Assembly: GCA_049487715.1 (NCBI GenBank)
Contig: CP150577.1
Coordinates: 310,001-374,000 of the forward strand
DNA: 64,000 nucleotides
Source of the DNA: Pycnococcus provasolii
Lineage: Eukaryota > Chlorophyta > Pseudoscourfieldiophyceae > Pseudoscourfieldiales
Direction: 5' to 3'
Shown here: one piece after another, positions 47,263 through 57,188 of the stretch
Layout: each line of letters starts with the position of its first letter
Position numbering within the stretch: position 1 is the first letter of the stretch
Program-made: the position numbers and the translations under genes
The notes under the pieces: generated by a model
The model's input: only the letters and a program-made list of their open reading frames with translations
What the model was told of the DNA's origin: nothing
Databases searched by the model: none

Positions 47263-48189
47263 TTGTACGTGTTTCTCTCTGCATGCCGATCAGGGAAGAC
47301 CCAGAAAGATATAGCGTGGGAATACAGAAAAAATCGGGACGCGAAATCAATCAGAGAGGACTTTTGGACAGTTTGTGACATCCTTTTTGACAAAATTGTG
47401 GATAAGCATATGAAATGGCCTGATGAAGTGGAACAGGCAGAGTTGGCCAAAATGACAGAAGAGTATACAAAAGGTATGTTTGGAAAAACCATTGGCGCAT
47501 TGGATGGCTGGGCGCATCAGACGAAAAACACACCCATATCCATGGAAGCCTTACTTTTCAGTGCCAACAAGTACAATGCACACGCAGTAATAAACCATCT
47601 TTTTTGCGACATACGTGGGCGCATATTATTTGTGGTTCCAGGTGTGATGGGTCACGGAAATGACCAAATAATCGCAACAGCTATTCTAAATGACTTCAAG
47701 CATATAATCATCAAACCTGGACTTAATGTTTTTGGCGATGCTATCTTCAATCATGATCAAATCCTAACGCCGTTGCCAAATTGTATGATCGATGGTGGGA
47801 CAACGAACTTTGGACGCACCGTGGTGCCGCGACCTGACGAAAAAGAAAGAAAAGAGTATATTGACTACAACAAGGACCATTCTCGGGGTAGGATTGTTGT
47901 TGAAAATGTGTTTTCTCGCTTGCAGCGCACGTGGTCAGTTCTCGGCCAACCCTTACGATTCAGGCCTGACAGGGGATACAAAAAATTGGCTGTGGTCTTG
48001 TGTGCACTTTGGAACCGACTGTGCGATACTGGCGTCCAAAAATTTCCGCGAGACCTGAAACGCACGAATCATGTATATGCATGGGAGCGAAAACTTCACA
48101 GAGAGCGCGTACGCACGGGATACGACGGATTTCTCAACGAGAATGAGAATGTTGGGCTTGACTACGATTCGCAGGATGATGAGTGGTAA
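47263..48189 (+). CDS. PIF/Harbinger transposase (DDE_Tnp_4), 5' end uncertain
   Basis: The frame from 47263 has no ATG at its start; a CAG acceptor near 47292 suggests a missing upstream exon. The domain is complete: IGALDGWAHQTKN (first Asp), VVPGVMGHGNDQI, LNVFGDAIFNHDQI (second Asp) and RGRIVVENVFSRLQRTW (Glu). This is the Harbinger-type DDE nuclease. C-terminal acidic tail. It converges on a second ORF on the other strand, the usual two-gene Harbinger layout. May still be active, or supply transposase to the TTA-flanked MITEs. Confidence 0.85.
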   Translation: MYVFLSACRSGKTQKDIAWEYRKNRDAKSIREDFWTVCDILFDKIVDKHMKWPDEVEQAELAKMTEEYTKGMFGKTIGALDGWAHQTKNTPISMEALLFSANKYNAHAVINHLFCDIRGRILFVVPGVMGHGNDQIIATAILNDFKHIIIKPGLNVFGDAIFNHDQILTPLPNCMIDGGTTNFGRTVVPRPDEKERKEYIDYNKDHSRGRIVVENVFSRLQRTWSVLGQPLRFRPDRGYKKLAVVLCALWNRLCDTGVQKFPRDLKRTNHVYAWERKLHRERVRTGYDGFLNENENVGLDYDSQDDEW

Positions 48190-48216
48190 ACTTGTAATGA
48201 AATCCAAATTGCAATC

Positions 48217-49764
48217 TTACCGTTCCAAAATTTTATATTCATCACCTTCCTCCTCTTCATGTTCCCCTCGTCGCAGTTCCAAATATGCTGTTTCCGGTTC
48301 ATCATTTGGTTTTCGGACCAAAAAACAAACCTTGTGTTCTTTCATGTCCAGATCATACTCCAAGATTTCGCAAAGAAACCACTCATCGCGCGGTTGCAAT
48401 GTCAGGCTGTCATTCCTGACTATCCTTTTGCCAATGTCACTTGCAGAAAATTCGAGCTTCTCGTCGCTGACTTGGACAGAGTTCCACTTGTTCGACTCAG
48501 CGATAGTTAAGACAGCCTGCGCAGCTTCATTCGGGCTCGTCCAACCAACACCTTCTTCTGTCCACTTTCTGTCCCCTGCTACTCCGTCGAACGGTGCTCC
48601 GTCGAACAGTAAGCTCAAACCCGCCCCAGCTGGCGATATTTGTGACGGATCTGTACTTTGTTGTGGTGGTGTGTCACTTTCGGATGGTTCGTCAGGTTCA
48701 GGTTCAGTGATGCGCAGCAGACTTGTGCTGCAATCTGCGATAGATTGCACCAGCGATGTGTGAGTGAGCGCGTGCTGATCGTCCAGGCTTGTCGCTTGTT
48801 GCTGAAATGTCTCAGCAAAATTGTCAGCAGGCGCGCTGCTCGCCGCTATCATCGCGTCGAAGATGACGGAGTCCGCTTTGGCCACCTGTTCTGTGGTATA
48901 TCGTGTGGGGTTAGAAACAACGTGCCGCGCGCAATCCACAGCCATCGCTCGACTGTTGTAAGCTTGGCAGCTGTCCTGTTGTCGCAGCATATGCAGGTGG
49001 CGTAAGTTTGCGTGGTCTTGCTGAAACTGATGTTGTGATTGTTCCATGTTCAGCTTTGCCGCAGCAAATGCTCTTTTTCTCTTCTTCTCCTCCTCGTGCG
49101 CATCATCTGCAGTTTGCAGATGACGCTTTCTTGCGTTCTGTCCGTCGCTTTTCTGTTTTTTCTGTCTGTCATGAAGTTTCTCCTCAAAGCTTTTGTCCTG
49201 TTTCTTTATAATTTGCTTACCCTCAGGCGAGGAATCTGCGCCACCACCAGCTCTGGAGGCGATAAAACCACCGATTGCGTCGTTCAGATGTTCAAGGCAT
49301 CTCACTTGTAGAGCAAGCTTCAAATGAGCCTGGTTGTTTTCAGAGAACTTGTTTTCGTCCCTCATTTGTTTCAGTTGCTTCTGCTTTGTGTTCAGGTTCA
49401 CCGCGAACTTCTGTCGCCGGTTTGCACTACTCATATTGGAGAAATATGTTTTCGCTTGATTAAATGTCCAAATAGGAACTGTTATGAGATCTTCTGAGAC
49501 TTTGCAAGCCTTGGCCTTCTCCACTTTGTAGAGTGCTTGCCCCTTCTTCAAGGATTCCTCAAACTGTTGGGCACTAAATCTGTTTCCACTGAAGGTTTTT
49601 TTTCCTGTGCCATCGCTGTTCGGAATGTACATGCACTCCTTAAGAAAAGAACATACCAATCCTTTCAAGTCAACGTCAGCCTTTTCCTTTTCGTCAGCCT
49701 TGTCACCGTCGTTTACTTCAGTATTTTCCGGCCGCGGTACCTCGTTGACCTCCTCGCCAGCCAT
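48217..49764 (-). CDS. Harbinger-associated second ORF (coiled-coil accessory protein)
   Basis: 515 residues from the ATG at 49764, ending 28 bp from the transposase stop. Charged, with a long Lys/Glu/Gln-rich coiled coil (about 90-260), a basic cluster (KKQKSDGQNARKRH; EEEKKRKRAFAAAK) and a C-terminal domain (WFLCEILEYDLDMKEHKVCF then LVRKPNDEPETAYLELRRG) resembling a Tudor-like barrel. Classic Harbingers pair the nuclease with a Myb-like protein needed for nuclear import and DNA binding; no Myb repeat is visible here, so this looks like a different accessory type. The inverted partial copy at 61182-61997 shows the protein family is conserved. Confidence 0.7.
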   Translation of the reverse strand: MAGEEVNEVPRPENTEVNDGDKADEKEKADVDLKGLVCSFLKECMYIPNSDGTGKKTFSGNRFSAQQFEESLKKGQALYKVEKAKACKVSEDLITVPIWTFNQAKTYFSNMSSANRRQKFAVNLNTKQKQLKQMRDENKFSENNQAHLKLALQVRCLEHLNDAIGGFIASRAGGGADSSPEGKQIIKKQDKSFEEKLHDRQKKQKSDGQNARKRHLQTADDAHEEEKKRKRAFAAAKLNMEQSQHQFQQDHANLRHLHMLRQQDSCQAYNSRAMAVDCARHVVSNPTRYTTEQVAKADSVIFDAMIAASSAPADNFAETFQQQATSLDDQHALTHTSLVQSIADCSTSLLRITEPEPDEPSESDTPPQQSTDPSQISPAGAGLSLLFDGAPFDGVAGDRKWTEEGVGWTSPNEAAQAVLTIAESNKWNSVQVSDEKLEFSASDIGKRIVRNDSLTLQPRDEWFLCEILEYDLDMKEHKVCFLVRKPNDEPETAYLELRRGEHEEEEGDEYKILER

Positions 49765-49844
49765 GAGTTCGCGCCAAAATTTAAGACAAAAGCGATACGA
49801 ATGAATAAAAAAGAGAAACCTGAGAATGAGGAACTCGAATTTGA

Positions 49845-50452
49845 GAATAGAGCGGAGCAGGGTTTGGAGTGGCGAGCGCGCGAGACGCGCATAAACCGCC
49901 GTTTTCGCAGCAGCCGGGAACAGGGTTCTAATGCTGCGTGGTTGGCCTTTCTAGGGTTGCCAGCGGCACGACGAATGGACGACACCTACGGGAGGGGACA
50001 CCGGAACAACACTCTAAGGGAACACGACTGGGGAACACAGAGCACGCACAGCAGGGGGGGATACCCCTTGAGGCACGGCCGCCTCTTGGCGCGGTGACTC
50101 ACTGCGGTTCGGCTCGAGGGAAGAGGGAGAGGGAATATTGGGTTCATATTTCTTTTAATACACTTTATTATGGCGTCCAAGAGTGCCACTACGTTGGCCT
50201 CTAGCCCACCTAAGCCCTCGACCGTAGCTCCCACCTCCGTGTGGTCGTTGCTCGGCGAACAAGGCTTTGAGGCTTCCGCCTTCTCTAGCTTCTTCGAGCC
50301 CTCCGTGGCCGAAGGAAAGGAAAGTATAGAGCTCCCAAAGGGCTGCGGAGCACACCTGCTTTATGGCGTCGCGCCGCACGAGCTCAGCACGGCTGTGCAA
50401 GCTTACAGCGAGCTGTTGTCGCTTAAGCTAGCTTACCACCAGCCTGAGGAGG
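49845..50452 (+). repeat. Left arm of a 608-bp inverted repeat
   Basis: Near identical to the reverse complement of 53648-54253. The arms face each other across about 3.2 kb of low-complexity and copia sequence. Confidence 0.85.
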
Positions 50453-50700
50453 AGAGTGTCCCTCAGCCAAACCCAAAGCCTGCTCAAAAACCCGATAACC
50501 TCTCCAGCCTGTCAGTTCACGCGCGAACACGTGAGCTGACGGCTGCCCGCCGCGCCGGCGCGGCGAAGCAGCGTAAGAACGCCGTCCAGCATATCGAGGG
50601 CGTCTTCGTATTCGACGTGGGACGCGATGCTCGTCTACTTCTTGGACAGCGGCCTCACGCGGGCGCGGCGTACTTCCAGAAGCCGCGTGAGGCCGCGTGA
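50170..50700 (+). CDS. Copia-associated N-terminal ORF (MASKSATT protein)
   Basis: From the ATG at 50170: MASKSATTLASSPPKPSTVA, then SVWSLLGEQGFEASAFSSFF and VAPHELSTAVQAYSELLSLK. The same N-terminus opens the minus-strand ORF at 53928 that runs into a copia integrase, so it is probably a gag-type start. After about residue 97 this copy diverges into repeat sequence. Confidence 0.5.
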   Translation: MASKSATTLASSPPKPSTVAPTSVWSLLGEQGFEASAFSSFFEPSVAEGKESIELPKGCGAHLLYGVAPHELSTAVQAYSELLSLKLAYHQPEEESVPQPNPKPAQKPDNLSSLSVHARTRELTAARRAGAAKQRKNAVQHIEGVFVFDVGRDARLLLGQRPHAGAAYFQKPREAA

Positions 50701-51039
50701 GGCCGCAAGAGGCCGCGTGAGGCCTCACGCGGCGTCTGGAGGGGTCTGTGGCCGCGTGAGGCCTCTAGAGGGGTCTGAGGGGTCCCTCTCCATCGGGTAT
50801 CCCCTCTGACCCTTGGAGGGGTCAGAGGCCTCGTGGGGCCTCGTGGGGCCTCAAGGGGCCTCATAGCCCTCCTGGGGCCTCGTGGGGCCGCATGAGGAAG
50901 GGGGGGGCCACATGAGGGGGGGTGGGGCCACCGGAAGGGTCTGCGGGGTCTTCTTGCCATCGCGACCTTTCCTCCCGGGAATGATTCCCGCCGGAAGCTC
51001 CCCGACCTTGTTGACCGTTGGAACCGGTCGCCCAGTCCT

Positions 51040-51195
51040 TCCCTTCCCTTCCCTTCCCTTCCCTAACCCTAACCCCTTCCCTTCCCTTCCCTTCCCTTCC
51101 CTTCCCTTCCCTTCCCTCCCTTCCCTTCCCTTCCCTTCCCTTCCCTTCCCTTCCCTTCCCTTCCCTTCCCTTCCCTTCCCTTCCTTCCCTTCCTT
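51040..51195 (+). repeat. (CCCTT)n microsatellite with telomere-like CCCTAA units
   Basis: About 150 bp of TTCCC pentanucleotides interrupted at about 51063 by CCCTAACCCTAACCCC. Confidence 0.95.
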
Positions 51196-51379
51196 GACAG
51201 TTCTTTGTTACTTCGTAGAGCAGCCCTTCCCACATCTGTGCACCATCGTTCGAGCTCCCTCCCTGAGGCCTCAGTCTGACAGTCTCTCACTCTCTCCCCT
51301 GTCTCTCCCTTTACGGGGACTCCCCCTCTCCTTAGACTGTCATTCTCCCTTTATTCCCGCGGCCATGCCGGGCGCGCCA

Positions 51380-52095
51380 CCACCATCCCACCACCACCAC
51401 CACCACCACCTGAAGCACGGCGGGGCGGCGGCGGCACCACCACGGCGGGCAGCCACCACCACAGCACCATCAGGAGGAGGAGGAGGACAAGGAGGAGGAG
51501 AATGACAAGGAGGAGGAGCAGCAACAACAACAACAACAACAACAACAGCACCAGCACCAGCACCAGCAACAACAACAACAACAAGGAGGAGGAGGAGGAG
51601 GAGGAGCAGCAGCAGCCATCACCACCACCACCACAGCAGCAACAGCCACCACCACAGCACCATCAGGAGGAGGAGGAGGACAAGGAGGAGGAGAATGACA
51701 AGGAGGAGGAGCAGCAACAACAACAACAACAACAACAACAGCACCAGCACCAGCACCAGCACCACCAACAACAACAAGAAGGAGGAGGAGGAGCAGCAGC
51801 AGCAGCATCACCACCACAGCAGCAGGAGCAGCAGCACCACCACCACCATGAGGAGGAGGAGGAGGACAAGGAGGAGGAGAATGACAAGGAGGAGGAGGAG
51901 CAGCAACAACAACAACAACAACAACAACAGCACCAGCACCAGCACCAGCAACAACAACAAGAAGGAGGAGGAGGAGGAGGAGGAGGAGCAGCAGCAGCAC
52001 CACCACAACCACCTGAAGCACCACCACCACCAAGCACAGCAGCAGCAACAACAGCACGAGTGGACACCACCACCACCACTTTGTAAATACTTGTA
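51380..52095 (+). repeat. Triplet low-complexity tract (CAC/CAA/GAG)
   Basis: Long arrays of CAN and GAG triplets give open frames in several phases on both strands (poly-Gln/His/Glu, or poly-Leu/Cys on the other strand). They are treated as repeats, not genes. Sub-blocks of about 190 bp are repeated three times. Confidence 0.85.
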
Positions 52096-52665
52096 AAAAA
52101 AAAATTTATACACCTCAAACCCCTCAAACCCCTCAAACCCCTCTGACCCCTCAAACCCCTCTGACCCCTCCGGACCCCTCCTGAGGCCTCAAGAGGCCTC
52201 GCCAAAAGCGCGGCCTCCGGAGGCCTCCGGAGGGGTCTGAGGCCTCCGGAGGCCGCCGGAGGCCGCTGTCCAAGAAGTAGACGCTTATCTTGAAATCGTC
52301 GAGGTATGCCCCTACCACGCGAAAGTCCTTTGAGCAGTGGCGTCGTTTGCAAAACGATAATGCATGCTGCTGAAGGATCCGTTTGAAAGTGAGCGCCCAG
52401 CGCTGGGCGATGGTGGGTGCTTGTGTGACAACTTTACCGGTTGTATCCTAAACCTCCCTAGGTTGTCTCCAAGGAGGAACGACGCCACTAAAATTGTTAA
52501 GAGTGGTTAAGTTACTAGTAGGGGGAGGTCACCAAAAGGTCCCGGGACCAAAGCTTGGGTCACCGGGGATCCCAGGGGATGACAAACCTAATCCTCTAGA
52601 ATCTAAATCAAATGCCCGTCCGGGGTCCCCAATCAGTAGATGTGGGGGTTAGGAAACACCCTCCA
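52096..52665. other. CCCCTCAAAC-type tandem and debris, no gene
   Basis: 52110-52180 holds CCTCAAACC and CCTCTGACC tandem units, then GGAGGCCTCC palindromic units. Confidence 0.7.
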
Positions 52666-52899
52666 TCAAGGCGGAGTGCCCCAAACCCCGGAGGTCTCAC
52701 ACACCACCCCACGAGTCTGTATGGAGGGTAGTGGAAAAAACACCGAAAACCGTAAAGCGGAAGCGGAAAAAGTCGAATGGTCCGGAAAACGTGGAGGAAA
52801 AAACCGGAGATGGAAAGGCCCTGGCAGCTGATGCAAAGGTGAAAGAAACCCAAGGGGAAAAGAAAACCTTGCAGAGCTATTTGGATCCAGGGTCCAGTT

Positions 52900-53928
52900 T
52901 CTTGAGTGCGGGCTGCTTAGCAGTGGTGGCCGCGGTCTTGCTAGAAGACGGATGATCGCGTTTGCCAAGGTATGATGCAGAGCGGCGGAAAGTAGCGGAC
53001 TGAAGTTCGCGCGTGCTATAATCCAGCGTAGTACGAAGCAAGTTGATGCATTCTTCCATCCGAGGTAGGTGAACGCCTTGGCGCGCGAGTCGGCAGCCGT
53101 GCGGAGTTCTTTGGGAGTCCAGATGTAGATGGTGCATCCAATCGTGCGCATGGCAGTTAGGTCTTGAGTGGATCCAAGCCATACCTGCGTAGGTATCTCT
53201 GAGGTCGAGTCGTGAATGAGGTTGTTGTACACGACGGTGATATGCTTCAAGACAATCGGCCAGTACTTGAAAGGTATGCCGGATGGTTTGATAGCTGCGA
53301 CGACGTGGGACCATAGCGTATCGATGATGCGTTCGTGTTTGCCACCAGCTTTAGGTGTGTACGGCGGTGAAGGCCCTTGGCGCTGTCCGTCGTAGAGTAT
53401 GTTGTTTTTACTCAGTAGTTTCGCGAACTCGCCCTTGATGATGGCCGAATCGTTGTCCGTTTTGAGGCGCCGAACGACGTGTTTTTCTGTTTTGCATTCG
53501 GCAAGAAATAACCGAAATGCATGCACGGCGCTGCCAGTCTCACAAAAACAGCAATGACCACATCGAGAAGAAAAACGGCAAGGTCCATTTCGACGACGAT
53601 GATGACTAATCACACCGAAAGCTTTCTGGTCCTGGACAGGCTCTTCTTCCTCAGGCTGGTGGTAAGCTAGCTTAAGCGACAACAGCTCGCTGTATGCTTG
53701 CACAGCCGTGCTGAGCTCGTGCGGCGCGACGCCATAAAGCAGGTGAGCTCCGCAGCCCTTTGGGAGCTCTATACTTTCCTTGCCTTCGGCCACGGAGGGC
53801 TCGAAGAAGCTAGAGAAGGCGGAAGTCTCGAAGCCTTGTTCGCCGAGCAACGACCACACGGAGGTGGGAGCTACGGTCGAGGGCTTAGGTGGGCTAGAGG
53901 CCAACGTAGTGGCACTCTTGGACGCCAT
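52900..53928 (-). pseudogene. Ty1/copia polyprotein: gag-like start joined to integrase
   Basis: The N-terminus from the ATG at 53928 is the MASKSATT sequence. After about residue 100 a frame change blurs the join. The integrase core follows: RLKTDNDSAIIKGEFAKLLS, GPSPPYTPKAGGKHERIIDT, PFKYWPIVLKHITVVYNNLI, PTQVWLG and MRTIGCTIYIW. These match RSDNGGEFxS, TPxxNGxxER and RVFGCxAYV of copia integrases; Asp and Glu of the catalytic core are visible. Past about 52900 the frame is unrelated repeat. The join is internally deleted, so the element is dead. Confidence 0.8.
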
Positions 53929-54253
53929 AATAAAGTGTATTAAAAGAAATATGAACCCAATATTCCCTCTCCCTCTTCCCTCGAGCCGAACCGCAGTGAG
54001 TCACCGCGCCATGAGGCGGCCGTGCCTCAAGGGGTATCCCCCCCTGCTGTGCGTGCTCTGTGTTCCCCTGTCGTGTTCCCTTAGAATGTTGTTCCGGTGT
54101 CCCCTCCCGTAGGTGTCGTCCATTCGTCGTGCCGCTGGCAACCCTAGAAAGGCCAACCACGCAGCATTAGAACCCTGTTCCCGGCTGCTGCGAAAACGGC
54201 GGTTTATGCGCGTCTCGCGCGCTCGCCACTCCAAACCCTGCTCCGCTCTATTC
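53648..54253 (-). repeat. Right arm of the 608-bp inverted repeat
   Basis: See the left arm at 49845. It ends directly at a MITE terminus (TGTCAGTGGGAGGGACA, 54254-54270). Confidence 0.85.
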
Positions 54254-54270
54254 TGTCAGTGGGAGGGACA
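54254..54270. mobile_element. Isolated MITE right end
   Basis: GTCAGTGGGAGGGACA followed by ATAA; the interior is absent. Confidence 0.65.
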
Positions 54271-54432
54271 ATAAACCCTTTCATGGCAACCTCGACCCGA
54301 TGCGCTAATTAACCGAATCAAAACGAATGGTCCATCATAGCTCTTAACTACTGAATCAGTTGCAAGTTGAATGTCCGTACGTGAAACTAGCTGTAAAACT
54401 TGGCGTTCGCTGTGTCACTTACGAGTGCGAAG

Positions 54433-56280
54433 ATGATTCAGTCGTACTTGATGACTTTCTCAAGTCCAATGATCTTAGGCGTTTTGCTTTATGCACTTCC
54501 AAACATTCTCTCGCGCAAAGCAGCTTCACAGAAATCTATCAACTCGGTCAATACCGACACGACAGAACCAAACTCGAGTCGGTTTGTTCAGTCTTCTTCC
54601 GACTACGAATCAATTCTTCTGCCAAGTGATTCTACAACGTCGACACTCTTGTGGGCGCGGACATGGTCACAACAACGAAGTGAACGTGAAATTATGCAAA
54701 TGACTTACTTTTCTGAAACCTCGCCACAGTGTCACGTCAGTGCTTTGCGACATTTCGGGAAAGACGGAGTAAAGGGCATATACCTCAAGTATAGACCACA
54801 CTGTACAATATCGGGATACGAAGCACGTGGTGGCAGGCAAAATAAGAGATCGCTTCCTTGTCGAGGAATAGTGCAACAAATTGGACCATACGACAGTTTA
54901 TCTGATCGTAGGAAATGGGACCATCTCTCAAAGGAATACTGGTGCGATGAACAGTGTTTGAAAGAAATGGCAAGAAGGTGCCCAAGGATTTTAGCTTACG
55001 TTGAGTGTACCTTGCCGAAAATCCTTGATGAAGATACAAAAAATAGAGACAATGTGCTGTCCTGTGAAGGTCCGCCTTTTGTAGCTGATTGGAACATTTC
55101 ATCTCCAATATCTCGCACCTTCTTTCAAAGAACGAAGAATACGAGTCGGAGAAGTTTAAGCGTTGAAGTGCATTTTGATCCTGTTGGAATAGATGTCAAA
55201 CATCTTATCGACTTTATCAGCTACTATAAATATTTTGGTATCAACGTGTATGTTCACAACAGACTAAGAGATGACCTCTACGCGGATACATCTGGTTCAT
55301 GCAAGTACCCAAGAGACGTCTACGAGCAGACACTTGAAAGTTTTGTGAAAAAGATTTTTGGAAGTACAATTGCTTTTGTTCCACTACCTTCAGTTGGATA
55401 CGACAGTCGAATCATTTATGGCGAGCCAATCGGCGGTGCAGAAGTGGACAGCTTAACACAGTGTCAATATAGTATGAAGTATGCTTATATGAAGGAATCG
55501 AAAGCGTATAAGTACTTTTGGCTTGTTCGTTCTCTGGTAAATCTGAGTGAATGGACAATTCACTTGGATGTCGACGAGTATTTAACTTCACGTTTGGCTC
55601 GTCAAGGATTTGTCAAGGACTTGACGAAAGGGGTTTTGATGAATTCCGATTATGCTCGGTTGGGGTGGACGATATTCAACAAGCCAGGACCAGCTTACGC
55701 AAGTCGGGAAGCACACGTGATCGAGAAATTCCTTGAACCTTGTCAAGAAGTGTTCGACGATAAAATGGATAAGAAGATCAAGTACATGGTACGTACCAAA
55801 TTCGTCTATTCGTGTTGTCTTGAGACCCATCATCTCGTGTGGCCTAAATACTTTCAAAATGGCTTGCAATCGGATCGGACTCCTGCAAGACGACCTCGTC
55901 AACTCATCATCAGCAAAGACATTGCGTACCTTGCGCACTACGTTTCTCAAAGTATAATTCGGTCGAATTATTGTTCGTATTGGGCTTCGAATAGTAAACC
56001 TAGTAGATCATCTGGGAGGGGCTCTTCGGTGAAACGATGGCGGCAGCCGCATGGATGGACCAATTTCTTAGCAACCACAACAAATTCGGGCAAGCGCATA
56101 ATGAACATGATAAATCAAACATTGCTAGATCAATATCAGCAATGCCTTCGCAATTCAATTGGTAAAGATGAGATGAGTTTAATGCAACGGATCAAGATAC
56201 GTGATGCTGGTGAGACCACCCCCCTCTACATGTCCCCCGAGAACGATCCTGGCAAGAATCGATCTCGCACGTTATCATGA
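54433..56280 (+). CDS. GT92 (DUF23) glycosyltransferase, type II membrane protein
   Basis: 615 residues from the ATG at 54433. Anchor at about 3-20 (SYLMTFSSPMILGVLLYAL). The stem contains several Cys. The catalytic part shows KHLIDFISYYKYFGINVYVH (start of a GT-A fold), LTQCQYSMKYAYMKESKAYK, EWTIHLDVDEYLTSRL with the DxD metal motif, and RTKFVYSCCLETHHLVWPKY. This order is that of GT92, which includes galactosyltransferases acting on fucose or on pectin galactan. An inverting galactosyltransferase role is plausible. The last residues, from about GETTPLYMSPEND on, lie at the edge of a copia fragment, so the natural C-terminus may have been replaced. Confidence 0.8.
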   Translation: MIQSYLMTFSSPMILGVLLYALPNILSRKAASQKSINSVNTDTTEPNSSRFVQSSSDYESILLPSDSTTSTLLWARTWSQQRSEREIMQMTYFSETSPQCHVSALRHFGKDGVKGIYLKYRPHCTISGYEARGGRQNKRSLPCRGIVQQIGPYDSLSDRRKWDHLSKEYWCDEQCLKEMARRCPRILAYVECTLPKILDEDTKNRDNVLSCEGPPFVADWNISSPISRTFFQRTKNTSRRSLSVEVHFDPVGIDVKHLIDFISYYKYFGINVYVHNRLRDDLYADTSGSCKYPRDVYEQTLESFVKKIFGSTIAFVPLPSVGYDSRIIYGEPIGGAEVDSLTQCQYSMKYAYMKESKAYKYFWLVRSLVNLSEWTIHLDVDEYLTSRLARQGFVKDLTKGVLMNSDYARLGWTIFNKPGPAYASREAHVIEKFLEPCQEVFDDKMDKKIKYMVRTKFVYSCCLETHHLVWPKYFQNGLQSDRTPARRPRQLIISKDIAYLAHYVSQSIIRSNYCSYWASNSKPSRSSGRGSSVKRWRQPHGWTNFLATTTNSGKRIMNMINQTLLDQYQQCLRNSIGKDEMSLMQRIKIRDAGETTPLYMSPENDPGKNRSRTLS

Positions 56281-56284
56281 GCCA

Positions 56285-56415
56285 TGTGCACGTGTTGATA
56301 TTTACCGCGGTGCTCATGTCTTCCGACGTAAGCGCCCGGTCGACGACGGGGTTGATGACATCCCGCATGGGAACGAATTCAGTCGGCTTGCGTGACACCG
56401 TCAGAATGTCGGCCA
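56285..56415 (-). pseudogene. Ty1/copia C-terminal tail
   Basis: MADILTVSRKPTEFVPMRDV is the post-RNase H tail (LADILTKxxxxxxFxxxRD), matching the tail in the element at 33282. Confidence 0.65.
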
Positions 56416-57174
56416 TTTGACTGCTTCGTAATCGTGGGAGGTTATGTCCGGTACGTGTTGCTGCTACTGGCTGATGCTGGTTGGACGGTCCTTGCTTCAC
56501 TTCCACCGGCCGCGGCATACACTGACGACTTCTTTGACGCGGGCGACGATGAGGACGTCTTTGTTGACGCAGACGACGGCGAAGCTGGTGGTGTTTGCCT
56601 TGCAGACTCGGACGATGAGGACGGAGGCGGCCTCGTCGGACCTTGCTTTGACAACAGAGATGAGCCGCCACCTCCGCAAGCTCAAGGTACATCGGCGGCG
56701 AAGAAGCCGTCAAGGCACGACGTTGAGTGGAAAGAGACGTCCAAGGTTACAGTCAAGCCGACTGACTTCGCAGGCCCACCTCCTGGTCCCACGAAGCGCT
56801 CGTGCGTGCGGAAGAACGCAAGTGATCCTGAGGTGGACCCGATGACCTGCTTTCGCGAGTTTTGCACGATAGAGATGGAGGACTTTGTGTACAGTGAATC
56901 TCTTCTGTATGTAAAGCACCTCCAGGTGATCGACAAACCGAATTACGTTCACGACAAGCTTCTGTGGCCGCCGAAGTGGATGAGTGAGTTCCTTAAAGCA
57001 GGCAACCATACACGCAAGTTTTTTAATCGATGGTTGTCCGCAATCACCGGACTCGCCGGACATGGGGAGGCGGGTGGTGGTGGTGGTCCGCATCAATGGT
57101 GGAGCGACGACTGGAACGTGAACAAACAGTTGTCGTCGGCGCTCACTGAAGCTGCGCATCTGCGGTCGCCTTGA
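56416..57174 (+). pseudogene. piggyBac-like transposase N-terminal region
   Basis: An acidic region (DDFFDAGDDEDVFVDADDGE, DSDDEDGGG) then WKETSKVTVKPTDFAGPPPG and DPMTCFREFCTIEMEDFVYS match the start of piggyBac-type transposases (acidic leader, FxGxxG/P, PxxxFxxFFxxExxxxI). The catalytic Asp triad region is not present; the frame ends at 57174 next to the fucosyltransferase-like gene. Truncated element. Confidence 0.5.
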
Positions 57175-57188
57175 TCACCTTGATCACC

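Noticed and set aside
51351-52352. Long open frames on both strands rich in Gln/His/Glu or Leu/Cys
   Set aside because: They follow triplet arrays (CAN, GAG) and are open in several phases at once; no domain or normal amino-acid mix.
54360-54432. Earlier start for the GT92 gene at the TTG near 54400
   Set aside because: No ATG in that frame before 54433, and the ATG at 54433 is directly followed by the membrane anchor.
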